This document shows positions 55,172-63,894 of a stretch of DNA of 64,000 bases, piece by piece; positions within the stretch are counted from its first letter, which is position 1, and every line of letters begins with the position of its first letter. The translations under genes were made by a program, and so were the position numbers. The notes beneath the pieces are model-generated. The model worked only from the letters and a program-made list of their open reading frames with translations. It was not told where the DNA came from and searched no databases. Origin of the DNA: Gemmatimonadetes bacterium 2013_60CM_65_52 (lineage in GTDB: Bacteria; Gemmatimonadota; Gemmatimonadetes; Gemmatimonadales; Gemmatimonadaceae); the NCBI GenBank assembly GCA_002215645.1, contig NGFI01000005.1, positions 612,678 to 676,677 of the forward strand, in the 5' to 3' direction.

Positions 55172-57514
55172 ATGATCGGGCTGCTCGTGCTCGCGCAGCT
55201 CGTGGCGGTGGCGCACGCGCCTGACACGGCGAGCGCATGCGCTCCCGTGGACGTGACGGTAGCGGCGCGCGCGCCTGGTGCGGTGCCGCCGCGCATCTCG
55301 ATGGGCTCGGCCTCGGGCGTGCAGTTTCTCAGAAGCTCCGAGGCGACGCGCATCGACCGCACCGGCGCGGGCATGACGGCGTTGACCGAGGCCACGTTCG
55401 TCATTGCCGCTCGCGGGACGGGGCGAATCTCGCTGCCGGTGTTCACCGCGTCGGCTGGCGCCCTTCGCACGACGGCGTCGCCCGGCGCCATCGCCGTCCA
55501 CGCGCAGCAACAGGAGCTCGCGCCCTCGGTGCTGGTGCGGGCATCCCTCGACCGCGGCGGGCGACCCACTGATACGCTCTTCGTAGGCGAGCAGGTGGAT
55601 TATGTCGTCGACGTGTACCTCAACGAGCCCGCGCGTCAGCGGCTTCGCCGCAATCCGACCTTCTTTCCGCCCGAGATGCCGGGTGTGCTCGCGTATGATC
55701 TCGAGGCGCCGACGGGTGTAACGCGCACCGGACGCCGCTGCTACGAGACGCTTTCGTATCGCCGAGCGCTGTTTCCGTTGTTTGCCGGCCGGTCGTCAAT
55801 CGCGCCCGCGGCACTCACATACTCGCTGCCGCTGTCGACGTCCTTCTTCTCGCGTGAAGAGACCTTCGAGCTCCGCACCGACAGCGTACGCTTCGTCTCG
55901 CGCGACGTTCCGGCCGAACGACGACCCGCGGCGTTCACGGGTGCCGTCGGCGCGGTGTCGGCAACGTCTCGTCTGTCCGCTCCGCGCACGCGCATGGGTG
56001 ACCCAGTCGTCCTCACGCTTCGTATCGAGGGCACCGGTAACGTGAAGCTGTGGCCGCGGCCGGCTGTGCGAGTTCCGTGGGGCTCCGTAGCCGATGGCGG
56101 TGAGCGCGTGGTCGTCGATACGACCCAAGCGCGCGTTCGCGGTTCGAAGGAGTTCGATTGGCTCGTCACCCCACGGCTGGCGGGACGTCGGGAAGTGCCC
56201 GCGATTCAGTATCCATACTTCGACGTGGACAGGACGCGGTACGATAGCGCGGCGGCCCCGCCGTTGACGCTCGACGTTGCGTCGGGGGCGCTCGCCGCGG
56301 TGGACACGACACCGGCATCGAGGCTGGGAATCCGACGCTCTCTGCGACCGGAAGTGCCGCCGCCATTGACCGATCGGGCGTGGTTCTGGCTCGCCTTGGT
56401 GGCGGCGCCACTTCCGGCTGCCTTCCGGGGTGCAAGCCGGGCGCGACGCCAGCTTGCGCAACGCCAGGCAGCTGCGCGGCGCCTGCGGAACGCGAGCGAA
56501 CGCGGTTCGTCCCTTGACGCGCGTGAGCTCCGATTGCTGTTGCTTGCATGCGTTGCCGAGCGAGTTCCGGACGCCACCGGGGTTTCGCGTCCGGATGCGG
56601 TCGAGCGCACGCTCCGACTGAACGGCGTCACCGCCACCACAGCGGCCGCCACCGGAGCGATGCTGCGCGAGCTTGAATCGGCCGCATTCTCGGGTGCGGG
56701 GAGTCTCGCGGCGCCCGCGGTGCGAGCGGTGGATGGTCTCGTCGCCGCCATCGATCGGGAAGCTGAGAAGCCCGCGTCGAAATGGGCCGTCGGCGTCGCC
56801 ACCGGGATGCTCATGGTGGTGGCATTGCTCGCGGCGAACGCGGCGCTTCCCAGTGGCACTGCCGACACGTTTGCCCAGGGCGTACGCGCGTACGATGATC
56901 GCGGGTTCGCGACGTCGCAGCATCTATTCGGACGCGTGGTCTCACGCGCGCCGCGCTCGGAGGACGCATGGGCGAATCTTGGCGCGGCCGCGTGGGCCCG
57001 CGGCGACAGTGCCGCCGCCGGCCGAGCGTGGCAGCGCGCGCTCCGACTCGATCCGCTCGACGACGAGACGCGCGATCGCCTCTCCTCCGTTCAATCCTCG
57101 GCGATCCGTTCCCCGGGCTATGTGGCGCCAGTTCCCGTCAACGCGCTGGCCGCCGCCGCGCTGGTCGTGTGGCTCGCCGCGTGGGCGATATTCACGCTGC
57201 AATCGGAATCTGGAGTGCAGCGACGGCGCGCACTCAGCGGCGGCGCCATGACACTGGGCGTGCTCCTGGTGCTCGCGTCGCTCGAAGCGCGTGACCGGCT
57301 CGACGTGAGAGGACTTGCCGTCCTCCGGGACTCACGGCGCCTCGTCGACGCACCCGGCTCGGTTACATCGACGGGGAGCGCGTCGGCGGGCGAAACTGGC
57401 GTGGTTGGCGCTCGTGAAGGTCCGTGGGTTCGAATCGTGTTCGACGGAACGCGAGCGGGGTGGGTACCCGGCGCGAGCGTTCTGCCTCTCGACGCACCGC
57501 CGCTCGGCGATTGA
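55172..57514 (+). CDS. BatD-BatE fusion: beta domains plus TPR and SH3
   Basis: 780 residues. A signal peptide leads to BatD-like beta-sandwich domains (residues about 20-400), with FVGEQVDYVVDVYLNEPARQ and TLRIEGTGNVKLWPRPAVRV. A membrane helix and charged region follow, then a TPR unit (SEDAWANLGAAAWARGDSAA), two further helices and a C-terminal SH3-like domain (GVVGAREGPWVRIVFDGTRA). TPR plus SH3 is the BatE architecture, so this looks like a BatD-BatE fusion. It ends 33 bp before mutL. Confidence 0.82.
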   Translation: MIGLLVLAQLVAVAHAPDTASACAPVDVTVAARAPGAVPPRISMGSASGVQFLRSSEATRIDRTGAGMTALTEATFVIAARGTGRISLPVFTASAGALRTTASPGAIAVHAQQQELAPSVLVRASLDRGGRPTDTLFVGEQVDYVVDVYLNEPARQRLRRNPTFFPPEMPGVLAYDLEAPTGVTRTGRRCYETLSYRRALFPLFAGRSSIAPAALTYSLPLSTSFFSREETFELRTDSVRFVSRDVPAERRPAAFTGAVGAVSATSRLSAPRTRMGDPVVLTLRIEGTGNVKLWPRPAVRVPWGSVADGGERVVVDTTQARVRGSKEFDWLVTPRLAGRREVPAIQYPYFDVDRTRYDSAAAPPLTLDVASGALAAVDTTPASRLGIRRSLRPEVPPPLTDRAWFWLALVAAPLPAAFRGASRARRQLAQRQAAARRLRNASERGSSLDARELRLLLLACVAERVPDATGVSRPDAVERTLRLNGVTATTAAATGAMLRELESAAFSGAGSLAAPAVRAVDGLVAAIDREAEKPASKWAVGVATGMLMVVALLAANAALPSGTADTFAQGVRAYDDRGFATSQHLFGRVVSRAPRSEDAWANLGAAAWARGDSAAAGRAWQRALRLDPLDDETRDRLSSVQSSAIRSPGYVAPVPVNALAAAALVVWLAAWAIFTLQSESGVQRRRALSGGAMTLGVLLVLASLEARDRLDVRGLAVLRDSRRLVDAPGSVTSTGSASAGETGVVGAREGPWVRIVFDGTRAGWVPGASVLPLDAPPLGD

Positions 57515-57540
57515 CCATCGTGCGTCATCTCGGGTAGCAT
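57511..57540 (+). promoter_or_regulatory. Sigma-70-type promoter of mutL (leaderless)
   Basis: TTGACC (57511-57516) and TAGCAT (57535-57540) are separated by 18 bp. The -10 ends seven bases before the ATG at 57548, so the mRNA probably starts at the start codon. The -35 begins at the batDE stop. Confidence 0.65.
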
Positions 57541-57547
57541 TCCCCGG

Positions 57548-59329
57548 ATGGCACGCATCGCGGTCCTTTCCTCTGCCGTCGCCGACCAGATCGCCGCGGG
57601 CGAGGTGGTGGAGCGGCCGGCGTCTGCCGTGAAGGAGCTTGTCGAGAACGCCCTCGACGCTGGTGCGCAAGCCATCGAGATCGCCGTCGAAGACGGTGGG
57701 CGACAGCTCATTCGCGTCAGTGACGACGGATGCGGCATGGAACGCGACGACGCGCTGCTCGCCCTCGAGCGGCATGCCACCTCCAAGATACGGAGCGCCG
57801 CCGATCTCGTCGGCGTCCGCAGCTTCGGATTCCGCGGCGAAGCGCTCCCCGCGATCTGTTCCGTGAGCCATCTCGTGATCGAATCGGCCGCGGCGGATGG
57901 TGCGGGGACGGCTGTATACGCGGCCGGTGGCAGTGTGACGGACGTGCGTGACGTCGCGCGTCGGCGCGGCACGACGGTCAGCGCCGCGCGGCTGTTCTAC
58001 AACGCGCCTGCCCGCCAGAAATTCCTGCGTGGCACTCGGTCCGAATGGCGGAGCGTCCTCGAGGCGATGACCAGCATCGCGCTCAATCGGCGCGACGTGC
58101 GCTTCTCGCTCACGCACGACGGCAAGGTGGCGTTCACGTTGCCTGCCGCGCGCACGCTGCGCGATCGTGTCGCGGCTCTCTGGGGCGCCGGCGCGGCAGA
58201 CCGGCTGCTCGACGTCGAGGACGTACGCGGAGCCATTCACGTGAGCGGACTCGCGGAGCGTCCGTCGGACGTCGGCACCGCGAGCCGCAGGACATTCCTC
58301 TCCGTCAACGGCCGAGTCGTTCGGGACACGGGGATCATCCGCGCTGCGGAGGCGGCATACCGGTCAACACTGACCGCGGGCCTCAGGCCGTCGCTCCTGC
58401 TGAACGTGATCGTGCCCGCCGAGAGCGTGGACGTCAACGTTCATCCCGCCAAGGCGGAAGTCCGCTTCCGCGATCGCTGGATCGTCGAGCGCGCGGTGGA
58501 AGACGCCGTCCGCCGCGCACTCGGCACCTTCGACGCAAGCGCTTCGCTCGGTGTTCGCACATGGTCGCCGGGCGGCGCGTGGACGAGACCTGGTGCGGAC
58601 GTGGAGCTGTTGCGACCCGCTTCACGAGAGATGGACGGGCTGTTCCAGCCCGTGAGCGGTGAAGAAGACGACGTGCCGTTCGCCGCACGGCCTGGCGACA
58701 TGCCCCCTGAGCCGGCCTTCCCTGCGCTCGTGGCAGCGACCGAAGTGGCGATGGACGTCATCGTGCCCCCGCTGCTTCAGCTGCGACGCACGTACATCAT
58801 GTTCGAGCACGACGACGGCGTCGTCCTCATCGACCAGCATTCCGCGCACGAGCGCGTTCTTTACGAGCGGTTCATGGGCATGCTCGAGCGCGGAGAGGCG
58901 CCGTCGCAACGCCTGTTGTTTCCGCTTACGCTGCATCTCACACCGGCGGAAGGCGAAGCGTTCGAGGCCAATCGCACGTTGCTCGCCACCCTGGGGTTCG
59001 AAGTGGAAGGCTTCGGCGGCAGTACGTTGCTCGTGCACAGTGTGCCGATGCCACACCCGCGCTTCGACGCGGAGCGGTGTCTGCGTGAAACGCTTGCGAC
59101 GCTGGCCGGAGACCGCGACGCCGCGGCACACGCGCGTCATGAACGACTCGCGGCGACGGTCGCATGCAAGGCGGCCGTCAAGGCGGGTGACGAGCTCTCG
59201 CAGGGCGAGATGCGGGCCCTCTTCGTTTCGCTCGCCGAGACGCGACTGCCGGCGCACGACGTCCACGGGCGGTCCACGATCGTGCAGCTCTCCTGGCCCG
59301 AGCTCGAGCGTCGCTTTGGCAGACAGTAG
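57548..59329 (+). CDS. mutL: DNA mismatch repair endonuclease MutL
   Basis: 593 residues. The GHKL ATPase has VVERPASAVKELVENALDAG and SFGFRGEALPAICSVSHLVI. The C-terminal nuclease domain contains the endonuclease motif as DQHSAHERVLYE near residue 429 (usual DQHA with Ala replaced by Ser) and ACKAAVKAGDELSQGEM. This indicates a nicking MutL, as in bacteria without MutH. Its stop overlaps the miaA start. Confidence 0.95.
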   Translation: MARIAVLSSAVADQIAAGEVVERPASAVKELVENALDAGAQAIEIAVEDGGRQLIRVSDDGCGMERDDALLALERHATSKIRSAADLVGVRSFGFRGEALPAICSVSHLVIESAAADGAGTAVYAAGGSVTDVRDVARRRGTTVSAARLFYNAPARQKFLRGTRSEWRSVLEAMTSIALNRRDVRFSLTHDGKVAFTLPAARTLRDRVAALWGAGAADRLLDVEDVRGAIHVSGLAERPSDVGTASRRTFLSVNGRVVRDTGIIRAAEAAYRSTLTAGLRPSLLLNVIVPAESVDVNVHPAKAEVRFRDRWIVERAVEDAVRRALGTFDASASLGVRTWSPGGAWTRPGADVELLRPASREMDGLFQPVSGEEDDVPFAARPGDMPPEPAFPALVAATEVAMDVIVPPLLQLRRTYIMFEHDDGVVLIDQHSAHERVLYERFMGMLERGEAPSQRLLFPLTLHLTPAEGEAFEANRTLLATLGFEVEGFGGSTLLVHSVPMPHPRFDAERCLRETLATLAGDRDAAAHARHERLAATVACKAAVKAGDELSQGEMRALFVSLAETRLPAHDVHGRSTIVQLSWPELERRFGRQ

Positions 59330-60230
59330 CAGCGCTCCAATTCGCGTCATCTGTGGACCGACAGCGGCGGGCAAGAGCTTCGCCGCGATGTGGTTTGCGG
59401 AGCGCGCTGACGTCGGAATCGTGAGTGCCGACTCCCGACAGCTCTATCGCGGATTTGACATCGGAACGGCCAAGCCGTCGCCGGCAGAGCGTGCGCGCGC
59501 CCAGCACTACGGCGTCGACGTGCTCGAGCCCACGCAACGCGCGTCGGCCGCGTGGTGGGCGCGGAGCGCCGACGCCTGGATCGATGAAATCGAAGCATCC
59601 GGACGCCTGCCACTCGTAGCCGGCGGCACGGGACTGTATCTTCGCGCGCTGTTCGGCCCATTGTTCGAGGAGCCTCCGCTCGATGCGGAGCGACGTACGG
59701 CGCTCGATGGCGTGTTGTCATCGTATCCCACCGAGACACTTCGTGCTTGGGTGCAGGAGCTCGATCCGATCCGGTCTCGACTCGGCCGTACGCAATTGCT
59801 GCGCGCCATCGAGATCGCGCTGCTCACCGGGCACCGCGTCTCCGCGCTGCACGAGTCTCATCGGCGACCGGCGCGGCGAAGGGCTCGCTATCTCGTGATC
59901 GATCCCGGACCGTTGCTCGCCACCGCCATTACGGCGAGGACACAGGCTATGATGCGAGGCGGATGGCGCGAGGAGGTTCGTGGCTTGATGCAGGCCGTGC
60001 CCGGCGACGCCCCCGCGTGGAACGGAACCGGTTATCGAACGATACGTGCGCTGGAGCAGGGCCTGCTTTCCGAAGCGGAAGCCGAGCGGCAAATCCTCGT
60101 CGAGACGCGGCAGTATGCAAAACGGCAGCGCACATGGTTCCGTCACCAGCTAGCGGGCGAGCACGTGACCAGATTGAGCACGACGCAACCAGATTGGGCC
60201 GAGCGAGCGATGGCATGGTGGAGGGAGTGA
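59316..60230 (+). CDS. miaA: tRNA dimethylallyltransferase
   Basis: MiaA, 304 residues, adds a dimethylallyl group to A37 of tRNAs reading UNN codons. The P-loop is CGPTAAGKSFAAMWFAE and the next motif SADSRQLYRGFDIGTAKPSP. The downstream VAGGTGLYLRALFGPLFEEP is also typical. The TTG at 59316 is the best start; the family start VICGPTAAGKS lies ten residues further in. Overlaps mutL by 14 bp. Confidence 0.94.
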   Translation: MADSSSAPIRVICGPTAAGKSFAAMWFAERADVGIVSADSRQLYRGFDIGTAKPSPAERARAQHYGVDVLEPTQRASAAWWARSADAWIDEIEASGRLPLVAGGTGLYLRALFGPLFEEPPLDAERRTALDGVLSSYPTETLRAWVQELDPIRSRLGRTQLLRAIEIALLTGHRVSALHESHRRPARRRARYLVIDPGPLLATAITARTQAMMRGGWREEVRGLMQAVPGDAPAWNGTGYRTIRALEQGLLSEAEAERQILVETRQYAKRQRTWFRHQLAGEHVTRLSTTQPDWAERAMAWWRE

Positions 60231-60234
60231 GCGC

Positions 60235-61371
60235 GTGAAGATCGGCATTACGTGTTATCCCACGTACGGCGGTTCCGGTGCGGTCGCGACGGAGCTCGGA
60301 ATCGCGCTGGCACAGCGCGGAAACGAGATCCACTTCATCACGTACCAGCAGCCGTTTCGCCTGCCTGCGTTTCTCCCGCGCATCTACTTCCACGAGGTGG
60401 ACGTCGGGCGCTATCCCCTCTTCGAGTACCCGCCGTACGATCTGGCGCTGGCCGTTCGCATGCACGAGGTAGTGCTCCGTCACGACCTCGATCTGCTCCA
60501 CGTGCACTATGCCATTCCGCACGCGACGAGCGCCTGGATTGCGCGCGAGATGCTGGAATCCACGAGGCCGGACATCAAGGTGCTGACGACGCTGCACGGC
60601 ACCGACATCACCATCGTGGGGCAGGACCCGTCGTTCCACGCCATCACGAAATTCTCCATCGAGAAATCGGATGGCCTCACCGCCGTCTCGCACTACCTGA
60701 AGGCGGAGACACAGTCGGCGTTCGGATGCGCGGGGTGCAACATCGAAGTCATTCCCAACTTCATCGACCCCGAAGTGTTCGACCGCGCGCGTTACGAGCC
60801 GCAGCTTCGCGACGAGGCACGCGGGCGAAAAGTGCTCATGCACATCTCCAACTTCCGGCCGGTCAAGCGCGTCAAGGACGTCGTGGGCATCTTCGCGCGG
60901 GTCACGCAGGAGATTCCGAGCATTCTCGTCATGGTTGGCGACGGCCCCGATCGCGTCGTCGCGGAGGAAGAAGCACGGCACCTTGGCATCTCGGACGACG
61001 TTTTCTTCCTCGGCAAGCTCGAGGCGGTGGCGCCGTTGCTGGCAAGCGCAGACCTCTTTCTGCTGCCGACCAACAGCGAGTCGTTCGGCCTCAGCGCTCT
61101 GGAGGCGCTCGCGACGGGCGTGCCAGTGATCGGTGCGCGAGCGGGCGGACTGCCGGAAGTCGTCCGCGACGGCGAAACGGGCGCGCTGTGCGAGCCTGGG
61201 GACGTCGAGGGCATGGCGAGCGCCGCGCTTGCGCTGCTCAAGGACGCCGAACGATGGGCCAGGATGAGCCAACTCGCCGCCGAGGACGCACGCGCGCGCT
61301 TCTCCAAGAATGAGGTCGTGGCTCGGTATGAGGAATTCTACCGGCGTTACAAGCCCTCAGCCCGCTCCTGA
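60235..61371 (+). CDS. bshA: BshA-like N-acetyl-alpha-D-glucosaminyl L-malate synthase
   Basis: 378-residue GT4 glycosyltransferase close to BshA: GITCYPTYGGSGAVATELGI at the N terminus, HVHYAIPHATSAWIAREML, LTTLHGTDITIVGQDPSFH, and LLPTNSESFGLSALEALATG at the donor site. BshA starts bacillithiol synthesis by joining GlcNAc to L-malate. bshB and bshC are not in the window. A GGAGGG site about eight bases before the GTG supports the start. Confidence 0.87.
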   Translation: MKIGITCYPTYGGSGAVATELGIALAQRGNEIHFITYQQPFRLPAFLPRIYFHEVDVGRYPLFEYPPYDLALAVRMHEVVLRHDLDLLHVHYAIPHATSAWIAREMLESTRPDIKVLTTLHGTDITIVGQDPSFHAITKFSIEKSDGLTAVSHYLKAETQSAFGCAGCNIEVIPNFIDPEVFDRARYEPQLRDEARGRKVLMHISNFRPVKRVKDVVGIFARVTQEIPSILVMVGDGPDRVVAEEEARHLGISDDVFFLGKLEAVAPLLASADLFLLPTNSESFGLSALEALATGVPVIGARAGGLPEVVRDGETGALCEPGDVEGMASAALALLKDAERWARMSQLAAEDARARFSKNEVVARYEEFYRRYKPSARS

Positions 61372-61437
61372 TCGCGCGGCCCGGGCGGCGCGCTATCTTT
61401 CCCGCTCGCTCGCAGGGCTCACCGCAGACACGCCGCC

Positions 61438-62202
61438 ATGTCCCTCCTTCAGGCTGTCATTCTTGGCATCGTCGAAGGCATCACCGAGTTTCTGCCCGTC
61501 TCCTCGACGGCACATCTCATTCTCGCAAGCGCCGCGCTGCGCCTGCACGAGACGGAATTCGTAAAGAGTTTCATCATCATCATTCAGCTGGGCGCGATCC
61601 TCTCGGTGGTGGTGCTGTACTGGAAGAAGTTCTGGGACTGGCAGGTGCTCTCGAAGCTCGCGGTGGCGTTCATTCCCACGGGCCTCATCGGCATCACCGT
61701 ATACAAGGCTCTGAAGACCTACCTGCTCGGCAACATGACCGTCGTGCTCCTCTCACTGCTCATCGGCGGCGTGCTGCTCGTGCTGTATGAGCGGCTCAAG
61801 CGGCATTCCGAGGAGGAAGTGGACCTGGCGCACGTCACATACGGCCGCGCGTTCCTCATCGGTCTCTTCCAGTCGGTGGCGATCATACCGGGCGTGTCGC
61901 GTTCGGCGGCCACCATCGTGGGCGGAACGCTCATCGGCGTACCCAAGCGCACGATCGTGGAGTTCTCGTTCATGCTGGCGGTGCCGACGATGCTCGCGGC
62001 CACCGGGCTGGAGCTCTTCAAGAGCCACGCGGCGCTGAGCGGAAACTTCGGGATCCTCGGTGTGGGCTTCCTCGTCAGCTTCATCACTGCGTACGCGGCC
62101 GTGAAGTCCTTTCTCAATTACATCAAGCGTCACGACTTTGCGGCGTTCGGTTGGTATCGCATCGCCCTCGCGGTCGCGTTCTACCTTGTCTTCGTCCGCT
62201 AG
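61438..62202 (+). CDS. uppP: Undecaprenyl-diphosphatase UppP (BacA)
   Basis: 254-residue integral membrane phosphatase that recycles the undecaprenyl carrier in wall synthesis and gives bacitracin resistance. The signatures are VEGITEFLPVSSTAHLILAS and IIPGVSRSAATIVGGTLIGV. TATCTT at 61394-61399 may be a -10. Overlaps birA. Confidence 0.95.
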   Translation: MSLLQAVILGIVEGITEFLPVSSTAHLILASAALRLHETEFVKSFIIIIQLGAILSVVVLYWKKFWDWQVLSKLAVAFIPTGLIGITVYKALKTYLLGNMTVVLLSLLIGGVLLVLYERLKRHSEEEVDLAHVTYGRAFLIGLFQSVAIIPGVSRSAATIVGGTLIGVPKRTIVEFSFMLAVPTMLAATGLELFKSHAALSGNFGILGVGFLVSFITAYAAVKSFLNYIKRHDFAAFGWYRIALAVAFYLVFVR

Positions 62203-62953
62203 CACCGGCGGTCCGCGCTTCGACGGCCTGTCCGCCTCGGAGCTGGCGAGGCGCCTCGAGCTGCCACGCGTCGACCTCTTCGACGAAGTCACGTCGACGC
62301 TCGACATCGCGCACCGAATTGCGCCGCAGGCACCGTCAGGCACGCTGGTCATCGCCGAGTCGCAGTCGGCAGGGCGGGGACGGCATGGCCGGCGATGGAC
62401 GTCGGCGGCGGGGGCGGGACTCTACATCACGATGATCGAGCGGCCGGTGGATACCCAGGCGCTCGACGTGCTCGCGCTCCGATGCGGCCTTTACGCCGCC
62501 GAGGCGCTGTCTCCACTGGCGGACGGCCACGTGCTGGTGAAGTGGCCGAACGACCTCTATCTCGATGGCGGGAAGCTCGCGGGCATTCTCATCGAGACGC
62601 GGTGGCGCGGCACCTCGCCCGAGTGGGTGGCCATCGGATTCGGGCTCAACGTACGCGCGCCCGATCTGACGGATGCACGGGGGCTCTCCGCAGACGTCTC
62701 CCGAATCGAAGCTCTTGATCGGCTCGTCCCCGCGCTGCGCCGTGCGAGCGCCGCACGCGGCTTTCTCACGCCGGCCGAGCGCAACGCGTGGCGCGATCGG
62801 GATCTTGCCGCCGGCCGCGAGGTAACTGAGCCATCCACAGGGACGGTGCGCGGCATCTCGCCTGCCGGTGAGCTGCTCGTGGACTCCGGCGGTGTCGTGA
62901 CGTCCCATCGTTCCGGCTCTCTCATCTTTGCCGCGCCCATCACATGCTCCTGA
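62186..62953 (+). CDS. birA: Biotin-[acetyl-CoA-carboxylase] ligase
   Basis: 255 residues. The biotin-binding loop is GRGRHGRRWTSAAGAGLYIT and the catalytic segment is VLVKWPNDLYLDGGKLAGIL. There is no N-terminal DNA-binding domain, so it is a group I, non-regulatory ligase. The TTG at 62186 overlaps the uppP end and is chosen for length; the 3' end overlaps coaX by 10 bp. Confidence 0.93.
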   Translation: MSSSASTGGPRFDGLSASELARRLELPRVDLFDEVTSTLDIAHRIAPQAPSGTLVIAESQSAGRGRHGRRWTSAAGAGLYITMIERPVDTQALDVLALRCGLYAAEALSPLADGHVLVKWPNDLYLDGGKLAGILIETRWRGTSPEWVAIGFGLNVRAPDLTDARGLSADVSRIEALDRLVPALRRASAARGFLTPAERNAWRDRDLAAGREVTEPSTGTVRGISPAGELLVDSGGVVTSHRSGSLIFAAPITCS

Positions 62954-63717
62954 CCTTCGACGTCGGCAATACCGAAACGACCCTCGGCCTGTTCGACGGC
63001 GATACGCTTCGCGCGCATTGGCGAATGCTCACGGAAGCACCGCGCAGCGCGGACGAGGTGGGTGTGCTCCTGCGCGGGCTCATCGCTGGAGCCGACGTCC
63101 CCCTCGCGGAGGTGCGCGGCGTCGCCATTGCTTCCGTCGTGCGAGGCATGGCCACGCATCTCGCGGAGGCGTGCCGCGCGTGGCTTCCGGTCGAGCGTCT
63201 GGAGATCTTCGACGCGACGTCTTCGCTGCCCATCACGTTGGCGGTCGACGAGCCGCTCACCGTCGGCGCCGACCGCATCATCAACACACTCGTCGCCAGC
63301 CGCCACTACGCACGCGATGCCGTCGTAGTGGACCTCGGTACGGCCACAACGTTCGATTGCATCACGAAGGATGGTGTCTTCCTGGGAGGCGTCATCGCGC
63401 CCGGCGTGCGGACGGCCGCCGAGACGTTGTTTCGGCGCACGTCGAAGCTGCCAATGCCGGAGCTGTCGCCGCCGCCCCGTACGATCGGCACGCGGACGGA
63501 GGATTGCATCAAGGCCGGCGTGATGTTCGGCAATGCGGAACTGGTGGACGGAATCGTGCGCCGCATTCTCGCGGAGTGGCCGCGGCCCGATACGCCGATC
63601 GTCGTCGCGACGGGCGGCCTGGCCGAGCTTTTTGCCCCCGTGTGCCGCAGCTTCGACGAGGTCGATCCCTACCTGACGCTGAAGGGCCTCTCCCTCGCGT
63701 TCAACCTCGTGGGCTGA
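62944..63717 (+). CDS. coaX: Type III pantothenate kinase
   Basis: CoaX, 257 residues, phosphorylates pantothenate in the first step of CoA synthesis. It has the N-terminal ASKHA motif FDVGNTETTLGLFDGD, the AVDEPLTVGADRIINTLVAS segment and VVDLGTATTFDCIT. birA-coaX order is common. Overlaps birA by 10 bp. Confidence 0.95.
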   Translation: MLLTFDVGNTETTLGLFDGDTLRAHWRMLTEAPRSADEVGVLLRGLIAGADVPLAEVRGVAIASVVRGMATHLAEACRAWLPVERLEIFDATSSLPITLAVDEPLTVGADRIINTLVASRHYARDAVVVDLGTATTFDCITKDGVFLGGVIAPGVRTAAETLFRRTSKLPMPELSPPPRTIGTRTEDCIKAGVMFGNAELVDGIVRRILAEWPRPDTPIVVATGGLAELFAPVCRSFDEVDPYLTLKGLSLAFNLVG

Positions 63718-63720
63718 CAC

Positions 63721-63753
63721 GCAACTAGTTGCGCCACAATGACTTATGTGGCG
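63721..63753. other. Two inverted repeats between coaX and the groES promoter
   Basis: A perfect 12-bp palindrome GCAACTAGTTGC (63721-63732) runs directly into CGCCACA/TGTGGCG (63732-63738 with 63747-63753, 8-nt loop). They may terminate coaX transcription (no T-run) or serve as a regulator site before groES. Confidence 0.45.
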
Positions 63754-63776
63754 TAAAGTTGCACCGGCCGCTCCCC

Positions 63777-63805
63777 TTGCCACACCGCCGGTGAATGGCT
63801 AAGAT
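63777..63805 (+). promoter_or_regulatory. Sigma-70-type promoter of groES
   Basis: TTGCCA (63777-63782) and TAAGAT (63800-63805) are 17 bp apart. The expected transcription start falls inside or just before the CIRCE repeat. Confidence 0.7.
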
Positions 63806-63813
63806 TGGGGTTG

Positions 63814-63840
63814 TTAGCACTCTCGCCTGATGAGTGCTAA
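63814..63840. promoter_or_regulatory. CIRCE operator (HrcA site)
   Basis: TTAGCACTC and GAGTGCTAA are perfect inverted repeats with a 9-nt spacer, identical to the CIRCE consensus. It lies between the promoter and groES and predicts HrcA repression released by heat. Confidence 0.95.
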
Positions 63841-63894
63841 GAGGCATGACCACCAAGTTCACCACCAGAATCGAATCACGGAGGCGCTCGACCT

